64,000 nucleotides of DNA from Blumeriella jaapii (taxonomy: Eukaryota > Ascomycota > Leotiomycetes > Helotiales > Drepanopezizaceae): contig VWND01000083.1 in assembly GCA_009599575.1 (NCBI GenBank), positions 281,193 through 345,192 of the forward strand, in the 5' to 3' direction. The notes beneath the pieces are model-generated. The model was not told the DNA's origin, searched no databases, and saw nothing but the letters and a program-made list of their open reading frames with translations. Numbering within the stretch: the first letter of the stretch is position 1; each line of letters starts with the position of its first letter. Shown here piece by piece: positions 11,852 to 23,640 of this stretch. The position numbers and the translations under genes are program-made.

Positions 11852-13000
11852 GACCCCTCCGGACCTTGCGTACGCAGATTGAGCCTGGCGGATCGCTGGA
11901 CGTGGATTCTCTGGACCTTTCTTTTCCTTCCTCAGACCTCAGACCTCACTTTCTTTTCTACCCCCTACGATACACGAATTTTATGACGGGAAGGCGTTTA
12001 AATTGCTTTTCACACTCGGCGCTTTTTACACATCCCAACCAACCCACTTCTCTTCCCCTCACACCGTGAATACGATGCTCCCAAAACGGCTCGGACCTCA
12101 GCCAGTCAAGCATGTTCATATACACGCGTCTTTCACACATAGGCTTCTACACGGATTTCTCTCTCATTCTTTGGCACGGTCCATCCATCTGGCTTTACAG
12201 CGCGAGCGAGCAAGCAGACAAGCAAGGCGTTAGGAATGAATGGGGTCAGGGAAGGCTGGATCCCTCCCTCTTCTCGTTCTTCGACGCCTCTCTCTTTCTC
12301 TCTCTCAAGAAAACGCATTCTTTTTTTTTCTCTGCCCAGGGAGGTGAGGGGTTTCGCTCCTTCTATGGACACGAATGGGTACGGGGCTGGTTAGCAGGTA
12401 TGGTGATTCTGGATGGGAAGTCATGGGGAAAGTGACGCTCTTTCAGAACTGGGTCGATGGCTGGGCTTATCGCGTTGCTTTGTGATGAGATGGGTGAGAG
12501 AATGAGATATGGAAACATGAGAGAGGGAGGGGATCAGAGACTAGGAAGCGAAAACAAAAAGTGCAAATAAGCGAGCATCGTTCAATCGAGCCTGAGTCTC
12601 TGCGCGCCGAGTGAAAAGCATTTAGTAGTAGAGCAAACGTGGTTTTATTAATTTGATTCCTCGTCGTATGTCCCCTTTCCCTACCCCAGGTACCTTTGAT
12701 CCCGACGCGATGCGATGGTATCTGCTGGTGTCCAGGTTTATTTACGTTGCGTGCACGTGACTTTTCCTTCTCAGCAAGGCATCCTCGAAATCAGCAAGCC
12801 CATACCTAATCCGCTCTTGTCCCCTACTAACCAAACCATAACAGCATCCCTATCCCTCAAGTTTTCCACCCCTCTTACGTAAATCCGATCTTTTTCTTGT
12901 TGACCAGAAAAAGGACAGAAACTGCGCATTTCACTCTTGGTATCGAAGTCCACCTCAGCACATTCACATGTTGAAGTTCTCAAACACGAATATCAAGATC
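11852..13000. other. 3' flank of the Ser-rich gene
   Basis: No gene seen. The sequence is TC-rich with T runs, as expected for a 3' untranslated region and terminator area. Short open frames here have no recognisable product. Confidence 0.5.
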
Positions 13001-13445
13001 TAAGCTCCCCGCTCCCCTCCCCCCTCCTCCGCATCCTAGTGAGTTTGTAAACTTTGGAAGATGAACAAGCAGCAATCCTCCATACTAAGAATTTCAAAAA
13101 GAATCCAATTTTAAGTATAAGGTTAGAGCCAATGGCTACAAGAAAGGAAGGAGTCAAGTGAATGATGGTGAAAGACGAGGCTGCTACGCGTTTGGGGGTA
13201 TGGGTTAGGGGAGAAATATATAATATGATAGGAGGAGCGAGGTTGGCCAAGTTACTGCATCTGTCCTTTTCGGGGGCTGCAATTCATAAGTAGGGGGTGG
13301 AAGAAAGGACTCCACGTACTTACCTGGGTAAGCAACATATCCATCTGCGTTGACCTGGGGAGTTTTGCACCGTGAGTGATGCTTATACATGCAATCTACA
13401 ATGAATAAAAATGCTGTGATTGCGCGTCCTGAGATTTTAGGCTTG

Positions 13446-13830
13446 GTGAATAGCGCTTTGGCAATGCGTGGCAGATTCACTTGCTCACGCCGTGTATGAG
13501 TCAGACAGAGAGAACGTTAACCGAGACTCTGAACAAGTACTCGAGGTATATAAAGACAGGCGCCCCGGGGCGTCAATGAAAGGAAGTAACCGAAATACTT
13601 CCAGATACCAGAATCCATTAAGTGCTCTCTGTCGATTGTTTGTCTATGCCAAGCTATTCTACCCGCTCCCCCCCTTACATTTTTCTTTTGTGAAGCATAT
13701 CTATGTATTTTACGGTATTGGGAACGAAGAGGAAGCTTATTTTAAATGCTCTTTGTTCAACTATAAGAAGGTTTGTGCTTTTGATAGCGGTTTTAAAATG
13801 GACTTTTGCTGTCACCGAGCTTTTTTTGTT
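13446..13830 (+). repeat. Diverged tandem duplication, copy 1
   Basis: This copy contains GCAGATTCACTTGC, then TATGAGTCAGA, then CTCGAGGTATATAAAGACAG, then GTGAAGCATATCTATGTA and a Ser/Lys-codon-like stretch. The same landmarks recur in the same order about 770 bases downstream with many substitutions and small indels. The TATATAAAGACAG element looks like a core promoter, and the unit could be an old long-terminal-repeat or a promoter duplication. Confidence 0.6.
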
Positions 13831-14215
13831 GTCCTTAGTTTTTTTTGTGTTCGTGATGTTATGCCACTTGTTTGCTTTTTTATTTGTTCTCTTCTAGGCA
13901 AGGAGACAAAGGGAAGGGAAGTCACGGAGAAAGAAAGGGGAGACGAAGGGATTCAGGGGGGGAGAGAAAGATGAAGATTGGGACAGACCACAACTTTTCC
14001 CCTCTGGGGATATATGTATGCAACTGGTATTTTACGTTTGGTGCTTATTGTCATCTTAGTGATTTTGACAGAGATAAGGTAAGTAAGAATGTGATATGGA
14101 AAAGGGGGTTGGCTGCTAGCTAAAGCTAGGTCTGATCAAAATAGACCTGGTAGGGTTTGTAACCATTCTTAAAGCTGTAGGTTTGGAAGGATAATTATAC
14201 ACGTGCAGGGATTTC

Positions 14216-14575
14216 GGGGCTGTGGGAATAATGGCGCTTTGACATTCGGTAGCAGATTCACTTACGCGGCATATGAGTCAGAACCGACACGTGAAGTTCT
14301 CGAGTATATAAAGACAGACGGACGTACTCTGAAAATTGCAAGAGAAAAGAAGCATGGTGTTAGCGACAACGCTACTGTGAAGAATACTTTCTGATAATCA
14401 GTTGCTTTATGCTAAACCGTTTTGTTTTCTGTTTTTTTTTTTGTAAAGCATATGTATATGACAGAATTAGAGAAGTGGAAAGCTGATTCCTGATTATGCT
14501 TAGTCTTTAACTTTTATTTGCTATCGAAGGGGGTTTTACTATCAAAGGATTTTTTATTGTGCAAACCTTTAACTA
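14216..14575 (+). repeat. Diverged tandem duplication, copy 2
   Basis: Second copy of the unit at 13446-13830. It retains GCAGATTCACTTACG, CATATGAGTCAGA, CTCGAGTATATAAAGACAG and GTAAAGCATATGTATA. The spacing is slightly shorter than in copy 1 and most differences are substitutions, so the duplication is old. Confidence 0.6.
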
Positions 14576-15691
14576 TCGAAATGTTTTCCCGCTCTCACGC
14601 AATTTTACTTGCGACTTATATACCTAACCATGTATTGCTTCAGGGCTCAGACCATTCCGACTAAGTATTATAGATCTGCTTTCTGACACAAAGTAATACG
14701 AAATGGATATCGCAGTCTGAGTCTGCACCTTTCCACAACAACCTTGTAACATAGGAATTTGCAGATTTAGTTTGTGTCTGTTACTTTGATAGCGCGAAGC
14801 GCTTATTTAATATAAATCCTCTGAGCTAGATTCGGAAATTTGGATCAGCCTCGTGCTGTCTTCTTCGATGGCTCGGTGAATATATGTTAGCTGTTAGGAA
14901 GCATTCGCTACAGTCTTCCTTGATAAGGAAGTTGCTACGATGGTTTCAAACACTGGAGACAGTTGTTATTACCCTTTCGGGATTGGTCCAACTGGCACCT
15001 ACCTTAGGCGTCTTTCTGCTTGGAGAGTTCAGTTTCTCCAGTAAAATCTTAGAACAAAGAAAGACAAGAGTTTCGGCAATACTCCCTGCTCCCTCTTCCT
15101 AGCCCACTGAGCGCTTAAGAAGCGTCGCGCCGTAACCTTCATTCTACCATATTCATTCCCAGGTATTCATCTCCTTCAAAGAGCAGATCAATTAGATCAT
15201 GATGTGTATGATGCCGAAATCGAGGAGGTCGAGCCGGCGCCCGAGCATAGCAAGCAAAAGATGCGTTCAGCACCGAAGCGGGCAGATCATCACAAATTCT
15301 CAAATTAGTACTATTGGGTATTTCTACATAAGTCCGTGAGAACTTACGTACTTTTGCACAAGTTCAAATCGTGCTGCTATTGCTGTTCTTACTGTCAATC
15401 CCTCCCCAGTTAAGTCAACAATATCAAAGTCGATATACGCGCCAGAGAGAAACTTCGAAGGAAAGCGATATGTAGACAGAGTCCTACCGCATTCAGTAAG
15501 ACCGGCGATAGAAAGCGTTCCTCTATCTTGATAAAAATTTTCCGTTGAAATCGCAATATTGGGAAATATTTGCTCTTGAAACAGAGTGAGGTAGTTGTCA
15601 TTGATTGTCCTTAGCGGAGATCAAGATTTGTCTTTAGCTATCGTCACTTGCAATCCTCCCAACCATTTTTTCATTCAGTTTTCTGGATAGA

Positions 15692-16105
15692 ATGCCTCCG
15701 CATAGATCAGATGGGTCTGACAGAAACCTCCGCATACACCATCGACCAGAACTGTACCCGGCAGTGACCTGTTATATTAACCGGGACGGTGGATCTGAGG
15801 CTACACCATATGTCGATTGCATTAAAAATTTTGTTTCTCCGTGGGGGCTTCCGTCTAATTTCTACCGTAGTAAGTTCTTAGCTACCTTAATTATCACCTT
15901 TGGATACGGCTTGTTGAGATGTGGCCATGGAGTGTTGGAAGTTACCTCGTTGGCGAGGTTTGTTTATCCGGTAGAATTACCCCGCCAAAAAGCATGCCAA
16001 GAGTACCCCTCCAACATGACTTCGACGACATCCCTTCCCCTTCAGTCCATGAATTCCCCACCAATTGAATACGTTTTGTCACATCCTCACGAACAAAAGA
16101 GATAA
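15692..16105 (+). CDS. Possible small protein, unrecognised
   Basis: A 137-aa ATG-initiated frame in an otherwise gene-free stretch. It has a central hydrophobic patch (about 60-80, with LATLIITFGYGLL) and scattered Cys and Pro, but no signal peptide and no family I recognise. It could be a lineage-specific gene, an exon of a larger model or chance. Absence of introns and neighbours that depend on it leaves it weakly supported. Confidence 0.25.
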   Translation: MPPHRSDGSDRNLRIHHRPELYPAVTCYINRDGGSEATPYVDCIKNFVSPWGLPSNFYRSKFLATLIITFGYGLLRCGHGVLEVTSLARFVYPVELPRQKACQEYPSNMTSTTSLPLQSMNSPPIEYVLSHPHEQKR

Positions 16106-16558
16106 CAATACCCTACTGAATTCACGCTCTCTCTTGAAGCAGCGCCGTATCAAATTCAAGATACGAAGTCCGTAACTCTGTGACTCCTCCCCCTTGCTCA
16201 ATGCTGTGCTTCTCTAACGGCTTACCTTTATGTACAGATATCGATTAGACTTGAAGGCTTCGTCTTGGTGTCATGAAACGCTGGCTGATGACTCAACCTT
16301 TTCCAGCAACTTTGGGTTCAAAAACCAATGTCCAGTAACTGAGAGTATTCCGTCCCGCTAGCTTGGCTTCGAGTATGCCAGGCACATGTTAGACCCCCTG
16401 CTGGATGTATTTTGATCAAGAAAAAAAAGACAGGCGTAAACACCCTGAGATCATCTGCACGTCTCCCTCCTCTCACGAGAAGACCTACCTATTAAAACGC
16501 CATGCGTACCGAGTTCATCCTCTCCTCTAACACCCACTTTCGAGCAAACTCCACCAAG

Positions 16559-19313
16559 ATGTCTCCGCATACCACCATCCTAATCGACAAGAATTGGTTG
16601 TTCAAACAAGGGGACAAGGACGATGCGGAGTTTCTCCCCGTCGCCCAGTTTCCTACGAACGTCCATCTTGACCTCATCGCCAACAATGTGATCCCCGACC
16701 CGTTCATCGGCAAGAATGAGAACGACGTCCAATGGATAGGCGAGGTGCCCTGGGTCTACAAGACCACGTTTCAATGCCCATCCCTTCCTTCGGGAGAACG
16801 GAAAGCGGTCCTTGCATTTGACGGACTCGACACGTACGCCACCGTCGTGCTGAATGGCCAAGAGATTCTCAAGACTGAGAGCATGTTCATCCCGGAGCGG
16901 GTGGATGTCACATCGGTCTTGAGTGGGGAGGAAGAGAACGAGTTGGTGATCACGTTTGAAAGTGCCTATCTGAGGGGATGTAAGACTGTGGAGGAGCACC
17001 CTAATCATCACTGGGGGTGCTGGAACGGAGATCCCTCGAGGCTGGCTGTGAGGAAGGCGCAGTATCATTGGGTGAGTAACGATTAGACCCTCGCTCGGGG
17101 AATATCCGTACTGATTCTGATAGGGATGGGATTGGGGACCAACGCTCATGACGTGTGGACCTTGGAGACCGATCAATCTCGAGATCTTCTCTTCCAGGAT
17201 CTCAGACCTGCACTTCACGAGCAGCGTTGACGCGTCACTTGGATCAGCCGAACTGGTAGCGAAAGTTGAAATTGAAGGCGAAGCGACCGAGATCAAACTC
17301 GACATCTCTCTTGACGGCCACGCAATTGCTTCCACAACCGTGACAACCTCAAATGGGCAGGCGACTCACAAGTTCACGATCGACGACCCAGCTCTGTGGT
17401 TCCCAATTCGGTACGGCAAACAGCCGCTTTACACCCTCTCCGCGATCCTGCTAAACGGGACGTCTGAAATCGACACTCGAAGCAAGAGATTCGGTTTGAG
17501 GAGAGCCGAGCTCGTTCAGCAGCCCTTGGTCGATCAGCCCGGGACATCCTTCTTCTTCCGCCTCAACAACGTTCCCATATTCTGTGGGGGGAGTGACTGG
17601 ATCCCCGCTGATAGCTTCATCCCTCGTATTGGTAAAAAAAAGTACTATGACTGGGTTAAGCTTGTGGCGGATGGCAACCAGTTCATGATCCGCGTCTGGG
17701 GTGGTGGGATTTTCGAGTAAGTTGATGTTTTGATTAGTAGGCTGATGTTCCCAAGGCCCATACACAGCAACAAGACCAGTACACTGATCCCCCCCAGAGA
17801 ACAGCCCTTCTACGACGCTTGTGACGAGCTCGGCATCCTCGTCTGGCAAGACTTCATGTTCGGCTGCGGCAACTACCCAGCTTTTCCGTCCTTCCTATCC
17901 CTCGTCCAGCGAGAAGCCGAAGCCAACATCAAGCTGCTCCGGCACCACCCCTCCATTGTAATCTGGGCCGGCAATAACGAAGACTACCAGTACCAGGAGT
18001 CCATGAAGTTGACCTACGACCGGTCCAACACGGACCCCTCGTCCTGGCTCACCACCAACTTCCCCGCGCGTTACATCTATGAGAAGCTGCTCGCGGACGC
18101 TTGTCGAGAGCTGGTGCCGGACACCTACTACCACTTTGGCTCTCCCTGGGGCGGCAAGGACACCACGGACCCAACGGTCGGCGACCTGCACCAGTGGAAC
18201 GTATGGCATGGCTCGCAGGAGAAGTACCAGGACTTCGACAAGCTGGTCGGCCGTTTCGTCTCGGAGTTTGGTATGGAGGCCTTTCCGCACATCAAGACTA
18301 TCGAGGCCTTCCTGCCGCTCGGCGCCGCAGACTCAGATCGTTTCGCGCAGTCAGCGACGGTGGATTTCCACAATAAGGTATATCACTCAAATCAAAGTCG
18401 CGTGATACAACAACGACAGTATGGTTGCTAACGTAGAACCAAGGCCGCCGGCCACGAGCGACGCATCGCGCTCTACCTCGTCGAGAACTTCCGCTACGCG
18501 CCCGACCCCCTCGAGCAGTTCATTTACAGCACGCAGCTGATGCAAGCCGAGTGCCTGGCATCCGCGTACCGGCTCTGGAAGCGCCAATGGCAGGGTCCCG
18601 GACGGGAATACTGTGGCGGCGCGCTGGTCTGGCAGCTGAACGATTGCTGGCCCGTGACGTCCTGGTCCATCGCCGACTTCTACCAACGCCCGAAACACGC
18701 CTACCACGCCGTCAAGCGCGAGATGGCACCTCTCACGCTGGGCCTCACGCGCAAGACGCACGCGGTCCCCAGAGACAAGTACACGCGCGCCTACATCGAC
18801 ACGCGGACGGAGCTCGAGATCTGGGGCTCCAACCTGGCGCTGCAGGACGTCACGGCCGATGTCGTCGTCAAGGCCTTCGATGTCCTCACGGGCGAGGAGA
18901 CGTACTGCAAGACCCTCGCGTCGGCGTTCCTGCTGCGGGGGAACAGAAGCACGGAGATCGCTGTCTTGGACGTCCCAGTGAGCAAGGCCGGGGACGAGGG
19001 GAGGACCGTCGTAGCGGCGTATCTGTATGACGCGGGCAAGCAACTCGCGCGCTACGTCAACTGGCCCGAGCCGTTGAAGTACGTGCATTTGCAGAAGCCG
19101 GAGGAGCTGCGCTGCGTGCTGGCGAGGGATGGGGTGAGCGTCGAGCTGAGCGCGGAGGTCCCGGTGAAGGGCGTGGCGGTTGAGTGCGAGGACGAGGAAG
19201 TGGTGTTTGGCGATAACCTCGTGGATCTGGTGCCGGGGGAGGTGGTGAGCATTCCCGTGGCTGCGGCGAGCGAGGAGACGGTGTTTGGGGTGAGGTATTT
19301 GGGGATGGTTTGA
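16559..19313 (+). CDS. mndB: Beta-mannosidase, GH2, intracellular type B
   Basis: Hydrolyses terminal beta-1,4-linked mannose from mannooligosaccharides during hemicellulose or N-glycan breakdown. I read four exons: 16559-17071, 17124-17716, 17798-18377 and 18444-19313, giving 851 aa, the usual length for the fungal type B enzyme. Introns are 52, 81 and 66 nt. The N-terminal GH2 sugar-binding jelly roll begins at WLFKQGD. The GWDWGP motif follows intron 1, and the TIM barrel contains VWGGGIFE and LVWQDFMFGCGNYP. The catalytic acid/base is predicted as Glu430 in WAGNNED and the nucleophile as Glu525 in VSEFGMEAF. No secretion signal is visible, which fits the cytosolic MndB type and not MndA. 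An in-frame ATG at 16502 would add 19 residues. The downstream neighbour ROK1 is convergent. Confidence 0.93.
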
Positions 19314-19649
19314 GGGCTGGAGACGGGGAACTGGAATTCTGGTGATACACACCGCTTAGCTTGGAAGCAGCTTTGCGATCGTGGTCGGAAATGATGCTCG
19401 ATGTAGTGATTCCAACCAGCTAGATTTCCCCGTCTCTCCCTCATACCTCGTTTACCTCTGGCCTTACCCGCGACCTGTTGATCTCTCGCGCCATTTCCGC
19501 CGTGGAAAACAACACAAACTCGGCTATTAAGCGACACTGTTCTCCATTCCGCCACCCTCTCCTCTCCTTATTTCTCACAACATCCACCGTCCCCCACCAA
19601 AGCGCGTGGTATGCAGTATTCCTCACGTCTATAACCAGCTCCCCTAAGA

Positions 19650-19687
<38 letters not shown>

Positions 19688-20267
19688 CAAGCGACGAGGA
19701 AAACCAAAAGAAGTGAAAGCTCGCTGCTTGTCCAGATTAACACGCGCTATCGTCCACGCAAAGGAAAACAACACCTACAGGAATAAAACGGATATATACA
19801 TACAAAATGTTGCCCCGGCGAGATAAGCTGCATCCTCCTTCTTCAAAAAAAGAAAGAAAAAAAAAAAACAAGAATAAGGGTGGTGGGTGTGGGGAGAAAA
19901 CAGGGATATCACGTCCCCAATTCCGATTCCGAATCCAAACATCAGCGATCTTTCACCACGGTTGAAGTACAAAACGAATGGGTTAGTATAGCTCGCTGTA
20001 TAAGTGGCTAGGTGAGTCGTGTTTGTTTGGGTTGGGTTGGGTTGGGTAAGATACGTTTTCAAAGGAGGTAGGTGGGTATGTGATTGTGATGCAGGTATGT
20101 GCTTGTATGATGGGTATGTGTAAGGTGTCGAGAAGAAGGAAGGTCACTCACTGCTTCAAGCCAAGGCCCAGGTCATTGACAAGTCAAGCCCAGAAAGATT
20201 TCTTGTCGGTCAAAACGGTTACACCTCATGCTGAGGTGTCGACATTGAAGCCCTACCTACTACTTTC
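19314..20267. other. Intergenic between convergent genes
   Basis: Space between the 3' ends of beta-mannosidase and ROK1. It holds an (AAGC)n tract at about 19648-19685, an A-rich run near 19845-19870 and a GGTTGGGTT repeat at about 20027-20045. No gene is seen. Confidence 0.6.
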
Positions 20268-22433
20268 CTACTCCTCAATCCCACCCCATTCCCCATCCCC
20301 ACCCTTGTCCGCAGCCTCTTCCCCCGATTCCCCCTTTCCAGCCAGCATCTTCGCCCTCCGCCGACTCCCAGCAATAGCGCCCTTGCGATTATGCTCCAGC
20401 TTACGCTCATAGCCGCTCTTCGTACTAATCTGCGTCCTCTTCCCTTTCCCCTCGACCTTCCCGCCCTTCCCCTTGCCCATCTCCCCCAACCCTCCTCGCC
20501 TCGCCTCCACACCATGACTCTTCAGCCTCTTCTTCTCCTCCTTGCTGGGCGTCGGCAGCGCGTCCAGCAGCCACTTCTGCATCCCGCCGCCGCCTTCTTC
20601 CTTGCCTGCCTGCTTCTCGCTCGCCGCAATGATATTCGCCACGTTCTTGACATGCGGTACGTCCTCCTTGGTGTAAAAAGTAACAGCCACGCCGCCGTCG
20701 CGGCCCCCGCGTCCCGTACGTCCCACGCGGTGGACGTAGCTCGCGCCCGAGGTCGGCACGTCGTAGTCACGACGCCGTTGACGCCGCGGAAGTCGACGCC
20801 GCGCGAGAGGATGTCCGTCGTGATGAGGATCCACACTTCCCCCGCCCGGAAGCGCGCCATGACTGCGGCCCGGGCGGTGTCTGAAAGGTCCGCGTGCAGC
20901 ACCGCGAGGCGCGAGGAGCCGCCGGCTTCTGGGGAGATGTCGTAGAGGAGCTCGGCATGCAGGGCGACGGCGCGCGGGATGGTCTGCGTGAAGACCAGGA
21001 AGGGCGGGCGGAGCGGGACGGCGTGCGCGGGGGAGCCGGAGGTCGGATGCAGGAGTTGGCGCAGGGCAAGCAGTTTCCCGGGCTCGGTGGCAGCGTAGAC
21101 GAGGCGGTGCGTGATGTTGGGGATGGCAGAGTCTTTGAGGCCGACGACGAGCCGGATGATGGGAGCGCTTGGGAGAGACAGAGAGGCGCGTCGGGAGAGG
21201 ATCGTGGAGGAGGCCAGGGCTTCGATATTGGATCCCATCGTGGCGGACCAAAGCGTCACTCGGAGGTAGGGATTCGTGCAGGAGGACCAGATGCCCAAGG
21301 TTTGGTCGCGGAAGAGCGGATCCAGGAGGACGTCTGCTTCGTCGAGAATGAGCGTCTGGACTGATGGGAGAAGTGCATGGCCTTTTTGCCGGGTCAGGCG
21401 TCGAGAGGGCGCTGAGGAGGAGCCCGGGAGTGGTGATGAGGATGTCGCCTTTCGCGATGGGTTGCAATGATTTCTTGTCTTCCGTCTGCTCCTCGGAATC
21501 TTCGTCGCTCGAGTGCTCGTCGTTCTCCTGTGCACCACCGCCCTCTACAATCCTCATTCCCTTCCTCATGCCGACCACCTTGACCCCCGTCCCCAGACTC
21601 AGTTTCTTCGCCTCGTTCACAATTTGGCTCGCCAGCTCCTTCGTAGGCGCCACCACGATCGCTTCCAACTCGTGACTCGTCTTGTCCTCCTCCTTCTTCG
21701 CCCTCCGTCTCTGTATGATGCGATTCACGACCGGTATCAAAAACGCCAAAGTCTTGCCGCTCCCCGTCGGCGCGACGGCCAACAGATCGACGCCCTCCGC
21801 TACATCCTCGACACCCCCCTCCCCAAACGCAACCTCGGGCCTGAGCAGCAACGGCAAACTCGCCATCTGCACCTCGGTGGGAATCTTGTAGCCCTGCTGA
21901 GCCAGGTTCTCCGCCATGCGCCCCGAGATGCCATACGTGCCCTTCAGATCACGGAACGCGCGTAGCGGTTGCGGAAACACCTGCCTGTACTCCTCCTTCT
22001 TCACCTTCTCACCCGGCTTCACCTTTTTCGCCTTCCGGACCCTTTTTTCGGCCTTCTTCCCTGACGGGAGGAGGGTCAGCTTCAAGCGGTGCGATTTCAG
22101 CACCTGCCGACACTCCTCCGGATCCAGCAACCTGGTATGCGACTGCGAAGCATCCTTCCTCTCCGCGACGATCTTCGGCTTCCGCGGCGCAGCGCTCTTC
22201 GGGGCGAAGAAATCTACGGCTTCCTCTTCCCCCTCGTCGTCCGGCGTCTGCTCTTCTGCTTCCTGCTCGCTGCCGCGCTTGCGCTTCTTGCCTTGCGAGC
22301 TGGGGATCGCATCGTGGTATAGTTGCGGGTTTGCGTTGGTGCCTGCGGATGGGAGCTTGATTTGCGGGGCTTGGCCGGAGGAGGTTTTGTTGGAGGGCTT
22401 TGTCGACCGCGATAGCAATTTGAGGATATCCAT
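20268..22433 (-). CDS. ROK1: ATP-dependent DEAD-box RNA helicase ROK1, frame-disrupted
   Basis: ROK1/DDX52 family helicase for small-subunit rRNA processing in the nucleolus. The N-terminus ([12 protein letters not shown]), the basic/acidic linker with DFFAP, and QPLRAF match fungal ROK1. Helicase motifs are all present: APTGSGKT (I), PTKELASQ (Ia), ITTPG (Ib), LDEADVLLD (II), SAT (III), FLVFTQT (IV), [10 protein letters not shown] (V) and [10 protein letters not shown] (VI). The reading frame breaks twice. An extra base in the AAAAA run (plus strand T run 21383-21387) shifts motif II to V into the neighbouring frame. A missing base between 20767 and 20768, in the expected GVV-N-YDVP context, restores the first frame. 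No intron can explain either site. The shifts cancel, so sequencing or assembly error in a working gene is the likeliest reading. A new pseudogene is the alternative. Confidence 0.9.
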   Translation of the reverse strand: MDILKLLSRSTKPSNKTSSGQAPQIKLPSAGTNANPQLYHDAIPSSQGKKRKRGSEQEAEEQTPDDEGEEEAVDFFAPKSAAPRKPKIVAERKDASQSHTRLLDPEECRQVLKSHRLKLTLLPSGKKAEKRVRKAKKVKPGEKVKKEEYRQVFPQPLRAFRDLKGTYGISGRMAENLAQQGYKIPTEVQMASLPLLLRPEVAFGEGGVEDVAEGVDLLAVAPTGSGKTLAFLIPVVNRIIQRRRAKKEEDKTSHELEAIVVAPTKELASQIVNEAKKLSLGTGVKVVGMRKGMRIVEGGGAQENDEHSSDEDSEEQTEDKKSLQPIAKGDILITTPGLLLSALSTPDPAKRPCTSPISPDAHSRRSRRPPGSALPRPNLGHLVLLHESLPPSDALVRHDGIQYRSPGLLHDPLPTRLSVSPKRSHHPARRRPQRLCHPQHHAPPRLRCHRARETACPAPTPASDLRLPRARRPAPPALPGLHADHPARRRPACRAPLRHLPRSRRLLAPRGAARGPFRHRPGRSHGALPGGGSVDPHHDGHPLARRRLPRRQRRRDYDVPTSGASYVHRVGRTGRGGRDGGVAVTFYTKEDVPHVKNVANIIAASEKQAGKEEGGGGMQKWLLDALPTPSKEEKKRLKSHGVEARRGGLGEMGKGKGGKVEGKGKRTQISTKSGYERKLEHNRKGAIAGSRRRAKMLAGKGESGEEAADKGGDGEWGGIEE

Positions 22434-23221
22434 GATGGTTATTGAGGGGGAGGGAGTTGGTAGTCGCGAGATGGGAAACCAGAAAGCCTTGGGAGCCTCG
22501 AAAATTTAGATGCTTGATGGGTCTGGTCTGTGCTCCTAGTGTGGCTCTAAGGCTTCAAGCCACAACACCAGGTGCCATGGCTAAGACGCCAGGACTTATT
22601 TCAAAAAGATCCAAATGTCATGTTTTTTAGGACTTCTCGTGGACAAGAACGATTTTTAGCAGATACAAAACGTCTATTGTTAAAAGCTTAGTTTAAGGTA
22701 TCTAACTTATACTACCTAGACTTTACCTGGGGTAGGTAGATGGGTGTACAAGACTTTGCTATCTCTACAGGCTCAGCAGTGGGAAAGCTGGCACTCGTGA
22801 TTGTCTTCCATCAACTCTCATCATTTTCCAACGTATCTCACAAGAAGAACACTAGGTCTCTCGGTGAGATACAGCCGAAAGTTAACCAGACGGCCTGCCA
22901 TCGGGACAGGGATCTGTATGCGTCACAACAGAAGGTACCTACCTATAGGTACCTAGGTACCTGTGTACGTAGATTAGCTGTGAAGAAGTTGTGTTAGCGA
23001 CTGTACCAGCTACCCGATATGACCGTAGCCATACCACAAGAATATGTTCGTAGAATCCTCGACCTAATCAAAAAAGAAAAAATCTTTTTTTTTCTTCTCT
23101 ATCTTTTTTCTTTGTTTTTTTTCCCCGTTTCTACATACAGTACCGCCGAAAATCTTGCCGTTTCTCTTTGGAAGTGAACAAAGCCTTTCTCTTTCCTCCT
23201 TGCACGGACGGCATCATCCAT

Positions 23222-23420
23222 TTATTCTCTTCAGAAATCGCATCATGAACACGCAGTGGTTTTTCCTAAGGTCGATTCGGCAATAACATCAAGATAGGCA
23301 GACATTCGTTTAATGCCTATCGAAACTATGTTTCATCTCGATGTTTATGTCTTACCTACTGTAAGTATCTCAAGCATGATATAACTAGAAGCATAACTCA
23401 ACTCAATCCGGCGATTCTCC
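23222..23420. repeat. Diverged tandem duplication, copy 1
   Basis: Landmarks in order: ATCGCATCATGAACAC, CATCAAGATAGGCAG, TGTTTCATCTCGAT, CTTACCTAC, CATGATAT, GAAGCATAACT. The same landmarks recur about 225 bases downstream. Confidence 0.6.
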
Positions 23421-23441
23421 ATCTCCTTACATGTTTCTCTT

Positions 23442-23640
23442 TAGAGACCGCATCATCAGCACTCAGTCATTCGCTCTGAAGACGAGTCTGCAATGACATC
23501 AAGAGAGGCAGGCGCGTTTTTTTTCCAACATCTGCCGACACGGTGTTTCATCTCGATATCTACAGTACACCTTACCTAGGTATCCCAGTCATGACATGGG
23601 CTGAAGCATAGCTTAATTCAAGCCGACGATAACCATCCGA
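23442..23640. repeat. Diverged tandem duplication, copy 2
   Basis: Counterpart of 23222-23420 with ACCGCATCATCAGCAC, CATCAAGAGAGGCAG, TGTTTCATCTCGAT, CTTACCTAGG, CATGACAT and GAAGCATAGCT. Many differences are transitions. Confidence 0.6.

Larger units (their letters stand above)
13001..15600. other. AT-rich intergenic region with a tandem duplication
   Basis: The composition drops to AT-rich with long T runs. Two diverged copies of a segment containing a TATATAAAGACAG motif lie at about 13446-13830 and 14216-14575. Between about 15163 and 15310 one plus-strand frame reads as a plausible acidic/basic peptide after a possible acceptor (ATTCCCAG), but no complete gene model can be built. Nothing else is recognisable. 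Confidence 0.5.
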
